64,000 nt of DNA. Source: Cellvibrionaceae bacterium AOL6. Its GTDB lineage: Bacteria > Pseudomonadota > Gammaproteobacteria > Pseudomonadales > Cellvibrionaceae. Shown here in pieces: positions 18,477 to 28,408 of the stretch (positions are counted from its first letter, which is position 1; the number at the start of each line of letters is the position of its first letter). A program made the translations under genes and the position numbers. Under the pieces are notes generated by a model. That model saw nothing but the letters and a program-made list of their open reading frames with translations, had not been told where the DNA came from and searched no databases. The DNA is taken from the NCBI GenBank assembly GCA_003265435.1, contig NOXC01000002.1, forward strand, positions 124,001-188,000, given 5' to 3'.

Positions 18477-20216
18477 ATGAAGGACTATTTAGCACACGCG
18501 ATTGAAATCCCCCTTTTACTCGAGACACTCGCCTTCCTGCTGACGGTTGTGATTGTGGTGCCCCTGTGCCGCGCAGTGCGCATCAGCCCCATTATTGGGT
18601 TCCTCGCGGTCGGAGGCCTGATCGGCCCCTATGCGCTCGGTCTGGTCGATGACGTCGCTACGGTGCAACACGTGGCTGAACTCGGTGTGATTTTCCTGCT
18701 GTTTGCGATTGGGCTGGAGCTCTCCTTCGAGCGACTCGCCGCATTTGCGAAGCACATTTTTGGGCTCGGTGGTCTGCACTGCCTGTTCTGCGCCAGTGTG
18801 ATTGGCGGTGTAGCCTTGTACTGGGGCAACTCCGTTGAAGCGGCGATCATTATCGGCTTGTGTCTGGCGCTGTCCTCCACCGCCGTCGTCATGCAACTTC
18901 TGACGGAAAACGGCGAGATCGCCAGCCCGCACGGGCGCGCGGTGTTTTCTGTTTTATTGTTTCAGGACTTGATGGTGGTGCCGATCCTGATTTTGGTCAC
19001 GATTTTCGGTAGCGAATCCGACCGCACGATTACCAATATCGTCGTTTCGGCATTGATCAAAGCCGTTGTTGCGATCACCGGGATTATTCTTCTCGGGCGC
19101 TACGTGTTTCGCTACCTCTTCCGCATCGCCGCACGCGCCCACGCTGTAGAAGTGTTTATGGCGGCTACGCTGCTGATCGTGTTGTTCACGTCGGCGGTCA
19201 CGGGCGTGTCCGGTTTATCAATGGCGCTGGGTGCTTTCCTTGCGGGCGTACTGCTGGCGGAAACGGAATTTCGGCATCAAATTGAAGTCGATATCGAGCC
19301 GTTTAAAGGTCTGTTTCTCGGGCTCTTTTTTATGGGCGTCGGCATGAACATCGATTTCGTGTTGGCCTTCGAAGCGGGCTATTGGGTGCTGCTTTCCGTC
19401 GTTGGGCTGTTGTTACTCAAAACCCTTTGCGGACTCGCGGTCGCTGCAATTTTCCGCCTGCCATTGAGCACATCACTGCGCACCGCACTGCTTTTAAGTG
19501 AAGCCGGCGAGTTTGCGTTTCTCGTGATTGGCCAGGCGTCGATGAACTTCAGCATCATCGACCGCCCCACAGCGCAATTCATGGTGGTGGTGGCTGGGGT
19601 ATCCATGGTGTTAACCCCTGCGCTCGCATGGCTCGCGTCCTGGGCCGGTCGTCGCATTGAAGATAGTCATGAAAGTGGTGCTCCCGTCGCGGAATTAAGC
19701 GCTCACGAAGACCATCATGACCATGTCGTGATTGCAGGTTTTGGGCGCGTCGGCCAGGCTGTCGCCTCGGTGCTGAACACCCAGTCCATTCCCTACGTCG
19801 CGCTCGACAGCCAGGCCGATCAGGTTGCCTACCAACGCCGCGAATATTCCGTTCCTGTGTTCCACGGTGACGCCAGCAACACAGACTTGCTGAAAAAAGC
19901 CGGCATCGCCAGCGCGCAGGCCTTCATCATTACGATGGATCAACCTTCAGCGGCGTTACAGGCTGTGAAAGTGGTCCACCAGCACTGGCCGGCACTTCCG
20001 ATTATTGTTCGCGCTAAAGACGATGCGCATTCCGAGGCACTCATGCAAGCCGGCGCGTCGCAGGTTGTGCCTGAGCTGTACGAGTCCAGTTTGCAGATGG
20101 CGAGCCATGTACTGCGGCAGTGCCACTATACGCGGGAAGAAGCCGACGCCTGCATCGAGCTGGTTCGTCGCCACAACTACGAGGAAGTGATCCAGCATCA
20201 CATTCCCAACCGATAA
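18477..20216 (+). CDS. CPA2-family monovalent cation:proton antiporter with TrkA-N domain
   Basis: Inner-membrane antiporter resembling KefB/KefC/YbaL. About 579 residues: a membrane domain of about a dozen segments (residues ~12-390), including the conserved GLELSFERL and SSTAVVMQLL stretches, and then a cytoplasmic NAD-binding RCK domain starting HVVIAGFGRVGQAVASVL near residue 420. Probably exchanges K+ or Na+ for protons; ion not decidable from sequence. ATG 18477 lies six bases after the xseA stop; a TTG at 18468 overlaps the xseA stop. Likely an operon with xseA. Confidence 0.87.
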   Translation: MKDYLAHAIEIPLLLETLAFLLTVVIVVPLCRAVRISPIIGFLAVGGLIGPYALGLVDDVATVQHVAELGVIFLLFAIGLELSFERLAAFAKHIFGLGGLHCLFCASVIGGVALYWGNSVEAAIIIGLCLALSSTAVVMQLLTENGEIASPHGRAVFSVLLFQDLMVVPILILVTIFGSESDRTITNIVVSALIKAVVAITGIILLGRYVFRYLFRIAARAHAVEVFMAATLLIVLFTSAVTGVSGLSMALGAFLAGVLLAETEFRHQIEVDIEPFKGLFLGLFFMGVGMNIDFVLAFEAGYWVLLSVVGLLLLKTLCGLAVAAIFRLPLSTSLRTALLLSEAGEFAFLVIGQASMNFSIIDRPTAQFMVVVAGVSMVLTPALAWLASWAGRRIEDSHESGAPVAELSAHEDHHDHVVIAGFGRVGQAVASVLNTQSIPYVALDSQADQVAYQRREYSVPVFHGDASNTDLLKKAGIASAQAFIITMDQPSAALQAVKVVHQHWPALPIIVRAKDDAHSEALMQAGASQVVPELYESSLQMASHVLRQCHYTREEADACIELVRRHNYEEVIQHHIPNR

Positions 20217-20233
20217 ATAACAGACAGCCACAC

Positions 20234-21013
20234 ATGGATATTTTAAATATCGAACACGCCGACGTGTTCCGCGGTGAACAGCAAGCGCTGTTCGATTTGA
20301 GTTTAAGACTGCCCGAAGGCCAGCATCACGCCATCCTGGGGCCCAACGGTGCAGGCAAAAGCACCTTGCTCAAGCTCATTACACGTGAATTAAGCCCCGT
20401 TGTGCGTGACGGCAGCCGGGTCGAAATTTTTGGCTCAGAGCGCGTGAACATTTGGGCACTCCGCCAAAAAATCGGCCTCGTGTCGCAAGACCTTCAAGAA
20501 CATTATTTGTCACTGGCGACGGGTAAGGAAGTGGTGCTGTCTGCGTTTTTTGGCTCAGTAGGTTTGCACGAGCACCACCACGTCAACGACGCTCAGCTCG
20601 CGCGCGCGGACGAAGTGCTTGCCGATCTTGGCCTGGAATCGTTAGCTGAGCGCCGCTACCTGCAGTTGTCGACCGGTCAGCAGCGTCGCCTGCTTCTGGC
20701 GCGGGCACTCGCACACCGGCCGGAGGTGCTCATCCTCGATGAACCCACCAACAGCCTCGATATTCAGGCGCGGTTCTGGTTTGCTCGCCGGCTTAGAGCG
20801 CTGGCTCAGGCAGGCACCACGTTGATTTTGGTCACCCATGATCCGCACGACATCATTCCAGAAATTGAGCACGTCAGCCTGCTCAAACAAGGGCGTCTGT
20901 TTGCGAGTGGTTTAAAATCTGAGGTGTTCAGCGCAGAGACCTTCACCGCGCTCTTTGAGACGCCCGTGGCCTGCCGCGAGCATGGAGGTTTTTATCAACT
21001 GACCCCCGCTTAA
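20234..21013 (+). CDS. ABC transporter ATP-binding protein, stand-alone
   Basis: ATPase of about 259 residues with Walker A at residues 36-44 (GPNGAGKST), a Q-loop (GLVSQDLQEH), a signature LSTGQQRR, Walker B with VLILDEPTNSLD, and a switch His (VTHDPHDI). It resembles the ModF/YlmA branch. No permease or binding protein lies nearby, so partner and substrate are unknown. ATG 20234 comes 17 bases after the antiporter stop; the frame opens further upstream but overlaps the antiporter. ALILARALAHRP-type spacing is normal; no defects seen. Confidence 0.85.
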   Translation: MDILNIEHADVFRGEQQALFDLSLRLPEGQHHAILGPNGAGKSTLLKLITRELSPVVRDGSRVEIFGSERVNIWALRQKIGLVSQDLQEHYLSLATGKEVVLSAFFGSVGLHEHHHVNDAQLARADEVLADLGLESLAERRYLQLSTGQQRRLLLARALAHRPEVLILDEPTNSLDIQARFWFARRLRALAQAGTTLILVTHDPHDIIPEIEHVSLLKQGRLFASGLKSEVFSAETFTALFETPVACREHGGFYQLTPA

Positions 21014-21021
21014 GGGGCTTG

Positions 21022-21045
21022 GCGCTGAGCACTGAGGCTCAGCGC
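21022..21045. terminator. Hairpin between convergent ABC ATPase and lipoprotein genes
   Basis: Perfect 9-bp stem GCGCTGAGC, loop ACTGAG, GCTCAGCGC, placed in the 38-base gap between two stop codons. No T tract. Likely a shared terminator. Confidence 0.55.
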
Positions 21046-21051
21046 GCACGA

Positions 21052-23001
21052 TCAATTCATACAGGCGATGCCGTCGTTCTGAAAGCGCTCTGCGACCTCG
21101 GTCGTGTCACGCTCTTTCAGATTCATAATCATCAACGCGCTGCCAAGGGCAGACACTTCACCCACGCAGTCGTTCTGATCGGCAAAGCGCTCTGCCTGCG
21201 CCAGATATTTCAGGTCCTGATCCTGTAATTGTGAGACCAGATTCTTGCCAATTTCTGAGGCCACTTTTTTGGCGAGATCGTCGAGAATTTCTACATCGGA
21301 AGGCAGGTCCGCCAATTTAAAGGGCATGACAAAATCGCCCATTTCAACGCCTTCGCTGCTCTCGTCTTCAAACTCACTGCTGACGGTAACGGAGTCCGGG
21401 AAAATAACTCGACCGGTTGAGGCTTCGACCAAACGGTAGCTGACCGAAAAAATACCGACTTTGCGGTGGCGGGTCACGCCAATCGAAATATTTTCGTATT
21501 CCGGTACGATCAGTGTCTCCATCGGCTTCTCGACCGACTTGCGATCTTTGTTGCTCATTTCTAGCCAGGCGATGTAGCTTGGGTTTGGAATGGTTTCACT
21601 GCCCACTTCCACGCGTTGCATTTTTTTGTTGCGCGCTTCGGAGCTGTCTACCTTGGACTCGAGCACGCTGCCGCTAACCAAAAGATTCACCGAAGACAGG
21701 GTGCTGGTGTCGCCGCTCAGATCACGCTCACGCAAAATCGCCTCGTACTGTTCGCGCTCCACGATACGCACGTCGTGCGGCACGTGCTCGAAAAGATACT
21801 GGGTGATAAACGAAGAGATAACATCGCCGTAGTCCTGATCTTTGTACGAGGACTGAAAATCTGTTGTGCTCAAGCGCTTGACCGAAAGATCGCGCACGCG
21901 CGTTTCTTGCTCACTAAGCGCTTTGCGCAGGCCAGGACGTCGCGGAGTGAAAGCACGAATCGCATAAAGATGGGACAAGGCCGCAGCATGTTCGTCCGCC
22001 TTGCTCAGGCTTTGATAGCGCGCAAAGAGCTGGTCTGACAGTGCGGCATACCCTGGGGATTCCGGGTTGGTCAGACCGAGAATCGAGTGCACATCCGCGG
22101 CCTGCTTGTACCAGCGGTAACTCTGGGCCAGGTTTTCGGGGTCTTTGACGGACTCCTCCGCCAGCGCGGTAAAGTAGTCGGCCATTTTCTGGCTGGTGGG
22201 GGCAAGCTTGTCCTGAATCGCGGGAAAATCTTCGGTGCCCGACATCTGCTTCAGCAACGCGTGAGCCTGGTCGGGCTCACCCGCGGCAAGCGCATCGAAA
22301 TACAGTTTTGCGTAGACCTGCGCATCGACAGTAATCATTTCATCGAGCAGTGCGGCATCATCGCCGTGAATCTGTTTGATCAGCTCCACTTTGTCGAGCA
22401 GGCTATCGTCATAGCTGTCGCTTTGCGCGGCGTTACGGATATTTGCGAGCAGCGCGGCAATTAACTCATCGCGCTTACTTTGCCAGCTGGCATACCCCGT
22501 TGTTTGATGCAGTTCGTCGAACAGCGTCACCTGCACTTGAGGGTTCGTTTCTGTTTCAACTTCGGCCTCCAGCTCCGCAATGCGCTGACCGGTTTTTACC
22601 CCTTCTGCCGTGACAAATGCGAGTACGGGTTGCCACTGCACTTCGGGCAAAAGCGGGTTGGCTGCGAGATCGTCTCTGAGCGCTTCCAATTGGTTCAAAG
22701 GGACCACGCCCGATTCCAGGCGACGGGTATCGAGCAGCGTCGTCAGCTCGGCAATTTTCAATTCAACGATTTGCGCATCCATCTGCGCCAAGGTGGCAAA
22801 ATCCGCGCTGTAATCGGCTTCGGCCTTGCCGTTCAGGGCCGCCGCCAGAGGCGCACGCAACGCGACGAGTTCATCGAGACTCTGCACACTTTGAATATCA
22901 GCGGAGGTCACGGTGCTGAGAGGTTCTGGTTTGGTCGGCGTGGTGTTACAGCCGGAGAGGACGGCAGTGGCGAGGCCCAATGCCAATAAAGTAACGCGCA
23001 T
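21052..23001 (-). CDS. Large lipoprotein with CsgG-like C-terminal domain
   Basis: About 649 residues. Lipobox LSGC with Cys18, then a helical, Asp/Glu-rich region of about 370 residues, probably repeated helical hairpins. The C-terminal third carries features of the CsgG/LpoB-type fold: VRIVEREQYEAILRERDLS, VNLLVSGSVLESKVD, and VGIFSVSYRLVEASTGRVIFPDSVTV. That fold is found in outer-membrane lipoproteins that form secretion pores or activate cell-wall enzymes; the job here is unknown. ATG 23001 is chosen because it starts a perfect signal peptide and has AAGGGAA upstream. It is the last gene of the minus-strand run that includes dcd. Confidence 0.75.
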   Translation of the reverse strand: MRVTLLALGLATAVLSGCNTTPTKPEPLSTVTSADIQSVQSLDELVALRAPLAAALNGKAEADYSADFATLAQMDAQIVELKIAELTTLLDTRRLESGVVPLNQLEALRDDLAANPLLPEVQWQPVLAFVTAEGVKTGQRIAELEAEVETETNPQVQVTLFDELHQTTGYASWQSKRDELIAALLANIRNAAQSDSYDDSLLDKVELIKQIHGDDAALLDEMITVDAQVYAKLYFDALAAGEPDQAHALLKQMSGTEDFPAIQDKLAPTSQKMADYFTALAEESVKDPENLAQSYRWYKQAADVHSILGLTNPESPGYAALSDQLFARYQSLSKADEHAAALSHLYAIRAFTPRRPGLRKALSEQETRVRDLSVKRLSTTDFQSSYKDQDYGDVISSFITQYLFEHVPHDVRIVEREQYEAILRERDLSGDTSTLSSVNLLVSGSVLESKVDSSEARNKKMQRVEVGSETIPNPSYIAWLEMSNKDRKSVEKPMETLIVPEYENISIGVTRHRKVGIFSVSYRLVEASTGRVIFPDSVTVSSEFEDESSEGVEMGDFVMPFKLADLPSDVEILDDLAKKVASEIGKNLVSQLQDQDLKYLAQAERFADQNDCVGEVSALGSALMIMNLKERDTTEVAERFQNDGIACMN

Positions 23002-23165
23002 GATGTATTCCCTTGAAGTAAGAGGTGCGCTACGAAACGGCCTGGTGCGCACTCTGTTATTGCGATTTTCGACGACAATCGGTTGTCTAAAGAGGGATTA
23101 TAGAGGAAGCGCGTGTCAAATAAACGTCTAACGGGGCGGGGAAAGCGGCAAAACGCCGCTCTGTG

Positions 23166-23735
23166 TCACGTTTTGGGCAGTGTGACCCCGCGCTGGCCCT
23201 GGTACTTGCCGCCACGATCGCGATAAGAAGTTTCACAGACTTCATCGCTTTCAAAGAACAGCATCTGCGCCACACCTTCGTTCGCGTAGATCTTGGCCGG
23301 AAGCGGCGTGGTGTTCGAAAACTCCAGCGTCACATGCCCTTCCCACTCGGGCTCGAGCGGTGTCACATTGACGATGATGCCGCAGCGCGCATAGGTGGAC
23401 TTGCCCAAACAGACCGTCAACACCGAGCGTGGAATACGGAAATACTCCACCGTACGCGCCAGCGCAAAGGAATTCGGGGGAATAATGCACACGTCGCTTT
23501 GTACATCGACGAAGCTGTCGTCATCAAAGGCCTTCGGGTCCACAACGGCCGAGTGCACATTGGTGAAAATCTTGAACTCGTCCGAACAGCGCACGTCATA
23601 GCCATAGCTCGACGTCCCGTAGGATACAATGCGATTGCCGTCCTCGGCATAACGCACCTGTTCGCTCGCGAAAGGCTCAATCATGCCTTCCTGCTCAGCC
23701 ATACGGCGGATCCACTTGTCGGACTTGATACTCAT
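23166..23735 (-). CDS. dcd: dCTP deaminase
   Basis: Deaminates dCTP to dUTP, feeding dTMP synthesis. About 189 residues, close to the usual length. Recognisable stretches: [14 protein letters not shown] at the start, SSYGYDVR, the nucleotide-binding and catalytic region [36 protein letters not shown] (catalytic Glu within), and [19 protein letters not shown] at the end. ATG 23735 has CAGGAG ten bases upstream. The neighbouring mrp and metG genes match Pseudomonas order. Confidence 0.97.
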   Translation of the reverse strand: MSIKSDKWIRRMAEQEGMIEPFASEQVRYAEDGNRIVSYGTSSYGYDVRCSDEFKIFTNVHSAVVDPKAFDDDSFVDVQSDVCIIPPNSFALARTVEYFRIPRSVLTVCLGKSTYARCGIIVNVTPLEPEWEGHVTLEFSNTTPLPAKIYANEGVAQMLFFESDEVCETSYRDRGGKYQGQRGVTLPKT

Positions 23736-23802
23736 TGCAGCTCCTGTATTCAATCAAGCGGCGATACTAAAGGCCCCCATACAAAATCGCAACGACATTA
23801 TC

Positions 23803-23858
23803 GTATCCACTGGGGTCTGACCCCGACGTATGCGTTGGGGTCAGACCCCAGTGGATAC
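23803..23858. repeat. 56-base near-perfect palindrome with GGGGTCAGACCCC core
   Basis: Left arm 23803-23824 and right arm 23837-23858 are exact mirror images over 22 bases. The 12 bases between them also pair, with two G-T pairs, so the whole element can fold into one hairpin. It touches the mrp stop codon (23861-23859) and lies before dcd. TGGGGTCTGACCCC-type repeats are, as I recall, widespread REP-like elements in gammaproteobacteria. Confidence 0.8.
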
Positions 23859-24928
23859 TTAGCTGTCGCTGATGATGATTTCGGGGCCTGAGGGCTGGCT
23901 GTTCAGCGCGAGGCCGATGGCGATGCGCTGGGCGATGGCTCGGTAGCTGGTGGCCGCGTCGGATTGGGGGTCGGCGACAACGGTGGGTCGGCCGCTGTCG
24001 GCTTGCTCGCGGATGGCCAGGGCCAAGGGCAGGCGCCCGAGCACCTCTACGCCAAACTCTTCGGCCAAACGATCGCCGCCGGCTTCACCAAAAATGGCTT
24101 CGGCATGGCCACAGGCCGAACACACATGCACGGACATGTTTTCTACGACACCCAACACCGGCACGCTGACCTTGCGAAACATCTCAATGCCCTTGCGCGC
24201 ATCAAGCAGAGCAATATCCTGCGGCGTGGTCACAATGACGGCCCCACTGACCGGCACTTTCTGACTGAGCGTCAAGGGAATATCGCCGGTGCCTGGGGGC
24301 ATGTCCACGACAAGATAGTCGAGTTCATCCCACTCCGTATTCATCAACAATTGTTGCAACGCACCGCTGGCCATTGGGCCACGCCAGACCATGGGCGTCT
24401 GCGCCGTCACCAAATTGCCCATCGACATCATCTGCAGACCATGCGCGTTTAAAGGGTGCATGCGCTTTCCCTCCTCCACGGTCGGGCGCTGTCCACTCAC
24501 GCCTAACATCTGGCTCTGACTGGGCCCATAGATATCCGCGTCCAACATCCCGACACGTGCCCCCTCCGCCAAAAGCGCCAATGCCAGGTTCGCTGCGGTG
24601 GTCGACTTCCCCACCCCCCTTTCCCCGAGGCCACGGCAATAATGTGCTTGACCCCGGCGATCGTTGACGAGGCAGCAGGTACAACACAATCCAGTTCGAC
24701 CGCCGCCAGCGCGAGGCCTGCCGATGAGGCCGCTTCATGCAATGCTTCCGCGATCGGCTCACCGAGTGTGGCGATGGGTACGCCGAACTGAAGCCCGAGT
24801 TCGACACCGCCCTCAACGTCCTTGCTCTCGGCAGGCGCGCTGAGCAGGCTCGCCATCGGCACATCGGTATTCGGGAATTTCGCGGTCTCCAACAGGGTGA
24901 TGTAGGCGGCATGGTCAGCGGCGGACAT
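23859..24928 (-). pseudogene. apbC: Mrp/ApbC-family Fe-S carrier ATPase, frameshifted in the Walker A motif
   Basis: Mrp/ApbC proteins bind and deliver Fe-S clusters using a P-loop ATPase. The N-terminal part (from ATG 24928, MSAADHAAYITLLETAKFPN) runs through the MIP18-like domain to HIIAVASGKGG. The reading frame then breaks: the expected GKGGVGKST is split at a run of six G (24614-24619 on the plus strand as C6), and one more G restores it. The rest in the other frame is intact: TTAANLALALLAEGARVGMLDADIYGPSQ, the switch DMPPGTGDIPL, and CSACGH as the cluster-binding CxxC. GGAGAG precedes the start. Either a sequencing error or a true, possibly reversible, mutation. Confidence 0.85.
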
Positions 24929-25171
24929 AGTCAAATCTCTCTCCAGGCGGGTCGTTCAGCGTTTTGGCGCAGCATATCAACGACGCTTAATGAATGAAAC
25001 TGATTGATCGGATGATCAATATCAGTTTTTCCACTTAAGCTTATTCACAAAAGTCGATTGTAAACCCGAGCTGAATTGCCGACCATGCGCGCCGCTGCCC
25101 TCAGGCAGATTTTTATCCATACATTTGATATAGTTGCGCGCTATTTTTTTGGACCAACAGAAGCGAATCGC

Positions 25172-27190
25172 ATGACATCGCCACGCAAAATTCTCGTGAC
25201 CAGTGCCCTCCCCTACGCCAATGGTGCCATACACCTTGGGCATATGGTCGAAACGATTCAGACGGACATCTGGGTGCGCTTTCAGAAGCAGCGCGGCCAC
25301 GAGTGCTATTACGTCTGTGCGGACGACGCCCACGGCACCGCCATCATGCTCAGTGCCGAGAAAGCGGGCCTCAGCCCCGAACAGCAAATCGCGCGCATTC
25401 ACGACGAACACCTGGCCGACTTTAACGACTTCCTCATTGATTTCGACCACTATCACTCTACGCATTCCGAAGAGAATCGTGAGTTGAGCAGCCTGATCTA
25501 CGAGCGCGTCAAAGCCAACGGCCACATTGCCGAGCGCACGATCACGCAGGCCTACGACCCTGAAAAAGGCATGTTCCTCGCTGACCGTTACATCAAGGGC
25601 CGCTGCCCCAAGTGTAAAACAGAGGATCAGTACGGCGATAACTGTGAAGCCTGCGGTGCCACCTATTCCCCGCTGGAGCTGATTGACCCCGTGTCCGTCG
25701 TGTCCGGCGCAACACCCGTGGCGAAAGAATCCAAGCACTTTTTCTTCACCCTGCCCGAGTTCGCGGACTACCTGAAAACCTGGACGCGCGCCGGTCATCT
25801 GCAGGACGAAGTCGCCAACAAATTGGCCGAATGGCTCGATGCGGGCCTGCAGGAGTGGGACATCTCGCGCGATGCACCCTACTTCGGCTTTGAAATTCCC
25901 GGCGAGAAAGACAAATTCTTCTACGTCTGGCTCGATGCCCCGATTGGCTACATGGCAAGCTTCAAATACCTCTGCGAGCAAAACGGACTGGACTTCGACA
26001 CTTATTGGAAAGCCGACTCCGACGCGGAGCTGTATCACTTTATCGGCAAGGACATCGTCAACTTCCATGCGCTGTTCTGGCCCGCACTCCTGTCGAGCGC
26101 GAACTTCCGCACGCCGACCAAGGTCTGCGTGCACGGCTTTTTGACCGTCGACGGCAAAAAAATGTCGAAGTCGCGCGGCACCTTTATTAATGCACGCACC
26201 TATCTCGAACACTTGAATCCCGAGTACCTGCGTTACTATTACGCCAGCAAGCTCGGCCACACGGTCGACGACATTGATCTGAACCTCGAAGATTTCGTAC
26301 AACGGGTGAATTCAGACCTGGTTGGCAAGGTCGTCAATATCGCGAGCCGCACCGCCAAGTTTGTGCAAAAAGCCGGCGGCACGCTCTCCGCCACGATTGC
26401 CGAGCCCGAACTCTGGGCCCGCTATGTCGAGCAGGCACCGCGCATTGCCGAACTCTATGAAGCGCGTGAATACAACAAAGCCATGCGCGAAATCATGGCG
26501 CTGGCTGATGCGGCCAATGAATATATTGCCGAGCAGGCACCTTGGAGCCTGAACAAAACGCCCGGCAACGAGCAGGCCGTACTCGATATTTGCAGCCTCG
26601 GTTTGAACTGTTTCCGTGCGATCATGATGTTCCTGAAGCCCGTGCTGCCGGAAACCGCCATCAAAGCCGAAGCCTTTTTAAATTGCTCACTGGACTGGCC
26701 TGAAACGCTGGATTTTCTGGGTGAACACCAAATTGAGGCCTTCAAGCCTCTGATGACACGCATAGAAAAGGACAAGGTTGACGCCATGGTCGACGCCTCT
26801 AAAGAAAGCGCGCCCGTCGCGGCCCCTGCCGCTGACAGTTGGCTGGGCAAAGAGCCTGTGGCAGACGAGATCGAATTTGGCGATTTTGCCAAGGTCGACC
26901 TGCGCATCGCGCGCATCGCCAATGCCGAGCACGTTGAGGGCGCGGATAAATTGCTGCGTTTAACGCTCGATCTGGGCGGCGAAACCCGCAATGTGTTTGC
27001 CGGTATCAAAAGCGCCTATGCGCCAGAAGACCTGATCGGCAAGCTCACGGTCATGGTTGCGAACCTCAAACCGCGCAAGATGAAATTCGGCATGTCCGAA
27101 GGCATGGTACTGGCCGCAGGCCCCGGTAAGGATGAGCTGTACATACTCGAACCGCATGCAGGCGCTCAGCCCGGCATGCGTGTGATGTAA
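25172..27190 (+). CDS. metG: Methionyl-tRNA synthetase
   Basis: Charges tRNA-Met with methionine. About 672 residues. Class I catalytic core with the HIGH-type motif HLGH ([16 protein letters not shown]), a zinc knuckle CPKC...CEACG near residues 146-162, and the KMSKS motif ([12 protein letters not shown]). Anticodon-binding helical domain follows, then a C-terminal EMAP/Trbp-like tRNA-binding domain ([16 protein letters not shown]) that mediates dimerisation. ATG 25172 ([18 protein letters not shown]) matches the family start; the frame also opens upstream at 25076. Divergent from mrp, as in Pseudomonas. Confidence 0.98.
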   Translation: MTSPRKILVTSALPYANGAIHLGHMVETIQTDIWVRFQKQRGHECYYVCADDAHGTAIMLSAEKAGLSPEQQIARIHDEHLADFNDFLIDFDHYHSTHSEENRELSSLIYERVKANGHIAERTITQAYDPEKGMFLADRYIKGRCPKCKTEDQYGDNCEACGATYSPLELIDPVSVVSGATPVAKESKHFFFTLPEFADYLKTWTRAGHLQDEVANKLAEWLDAGLQEWDISRDAPYFGFEIPGEKDKFFYVWLDAPIGYMASFKYLCEQNGLDFDTYWKADSDAELYHFIGKDIVNFHALFWPALLSSANFRTPTKVCVHGFLTVDGKKMSKSRGTFINARTYLEHLNPEYLRYYYASKLGHTVDDIDLNLEDFVQRVNSDLVGKVVNIASRTAKFVQKAGGTLSATIAEPELWARYVEQAPRIAELYEAREYNKAMREIMALADAANEYIAEQAPWSLNKTPGNEQAVLDICSLGLNCFRAIMMFLKPVLPETAIKAEAFLNCSLDWPETLDFLGEHQIEAFKPLMTRIEKDKVDAMVDASKESAPVAAPAADSWLGKEPVADEIEFGDFAKVDLRIARIANAEHVEGADKLLRLTLDLGGETRNVFAGIKSAYAPEDLIGKLTVMVANLKPRKMKFGMSEGMVLAAGPGKDELYILEPHAGAQPGMRVM

Positions 27191-27224
27191 ACACAGCATT
27201 GGTGAAAACACACACGGATTAAGC

Positions 27225-27800
27225 ATGACAGAATTTGCGGTGATCCTGATCAGCACCGTGCTGGTCAACAACTTTGTACTGGTACAGTTTCTTGGACTGT
27301 GCCCGTTCATGGGTGTGTCCAATAAACTCGAAACCGCGATAGGCATGAGCACGGCCACGACCTTCGTGCTGACCCTCGCGTCTGTCTGCAGTTATCTGGT
27401 GCACACTTGGGTGTTGTCGCCCTTGGGCCTGACCTATCTGAAAACCATCTCGTTCATCTTAGTCATCGCGGCGGTTGTGCAGTTCGCCAAAATGTTTATC
27501 GAGAAGGCCAGCCCCTTGCTCTATCGTGTGCTCGGTGTGTTTCTGCCGCTGATCACCACCAACTGTGCCGTACTGGGTGTAGCCCTGCAGAATACGACCA
27601 AGGCGCACACCTTTCTTGAATCCACTTTATATGGATTCGGCGCAGCGCTCGGATTTTCTCTGGTACTGGTGTTGTTCTCTGCAATGCGTGAGCGTCTGGC
27701 GGTGGCCGATGTGCCTCACGCGTTTCGCGGAGCGGCGATTGGCATGATTACCGCAGGCTTAATGTCACTGGCCTTTATGGGATTTGCGGGGCTCGTGTAA
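27225..27800 (+). CDS. rsxA: Electron transport complex subunit RsxA (RnfA)
   Basis: Integral inner-membrane subunit of the Rsx/Rnf complex, which moves electrons across the membrane, keeps SoxR reduced in E. coli, or couples ferredoxin:NAD to ion flow in other bacteria. 191 residues with six hydrophobic segments; landmarks [21 protein letters not shown] and [16 protein letters not shown] (each with a conserved Cys). Overlaps rsxB by one base (27800). First gene of the operon, 34 bases after metG. Confidence 0.97.
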   Translation: MTEFAVILISTVLVNNFVLVQFLGLCPFMGVSNKLETAIGMSTATTFVLTLASVCSYLVHTWVLSPLGLTYLKTISFILVIAAVVQFAKMFIEKASPLLYRVLGVFLPLITTNCAVLGVALQNTTKAHTFLESTLYGFGAALGFSLVLVLFSAMRERLAVADVPHAFRGAAIGMITAGLMSLAFMGFAGLV

Positions 27801-28408
27801 TGACCTTTATTTTTGAGTACCCCTTTATTTCAGCACTGCTTGCACTGGGCCTGATGGCGGCAGTGTTCGGTGCGATCCTCGGTTTTGCTGCGGTAAAATT
27901 CAAAGTCGAAGGCGACCCGATTGTCGATCAGATTGACGAAATCCTGCCCCAGACGCAGTGTGGGCAATGTGGCTACCCGGGCTGCCGCCCCTACGCCGAG
28001 GCCATCGCAAACGGCGACGACATCAATAAATGCCCTCCCGGCGGCCACACCACGATTCAGGAATTGGCCAATCTTCTCGACGTGCCCGCACCTGAGCTGG
28101 ACGCCGAGCACGGCGAGGAAAGTGAAGTCCGCAAGGTGGCTGTGATTCGCGAAGACGAATGCATCGGCTGCACGAAATGCATTCAGGCCTGCCCCGTCGA
28201 TGCCATTCTGGGCGCGGCCAAACACATGCACACGGTGATCGGCGACGAATGCACCGGCTGCGACCTCTGTGTCGAACCCTGCCCCGTCGATTGCATCGAC
28301 ATGTTGCCTGTGGACGAGGGCCTGCGCGGCTGGAAGTGGGAGCTCCCCAAAGACAGCGACATCATCGCCACCGACCGTGCCTCTGAGAATGAGGGGCAGG
28401 CGGCATGA
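27800..28408 (+). CDS. rsxB: Electron transport complex subunit RsxB (RnfB)
   Basis: Membrane-anchored ferredoxin subunit, 202 residues. One N-terminal membrane helix; a 4Fe-4S motif [17 protein letters not shown]...INKCPPGG; then two ferredoxin motifs, [16 protein letters not shown] and [18 protein letters not shown]. Stop codon overlaps rsxC start by four bases, so the genes are translated in tandem. Confidence 0.97.
   Translation: MTFIFEYPFISALLALGLMAAVFGAILGFAAVKFKVEGDPIVDQIDEILPQTQCGQCGYPGCRPYAEAIANGDDINKCPPGGHTTIQELANLLDVPAPELDAEHGEESEVRKVAVIREDECIGCTKCIQACPVDAILGAAKHMHTVIGDECTGCDLCVEPCPVDCIDMLPVDEGLRGWKWELPKDSDIIATDRASENEGQAA

Noticed and set aside
23803-23858. Palindrome as a LexA or other regulator operator
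   Set aside because: Arms are far too long and the site lies between stop and start of two same-strand genes; a REP-like or terminator role fits better.
25022-26302. 426-residue open frame on the minus strand
   Set aside because: It lies opposite metG, whose protein is unmistakable; the frame is a by-product of GC-rich codon use.
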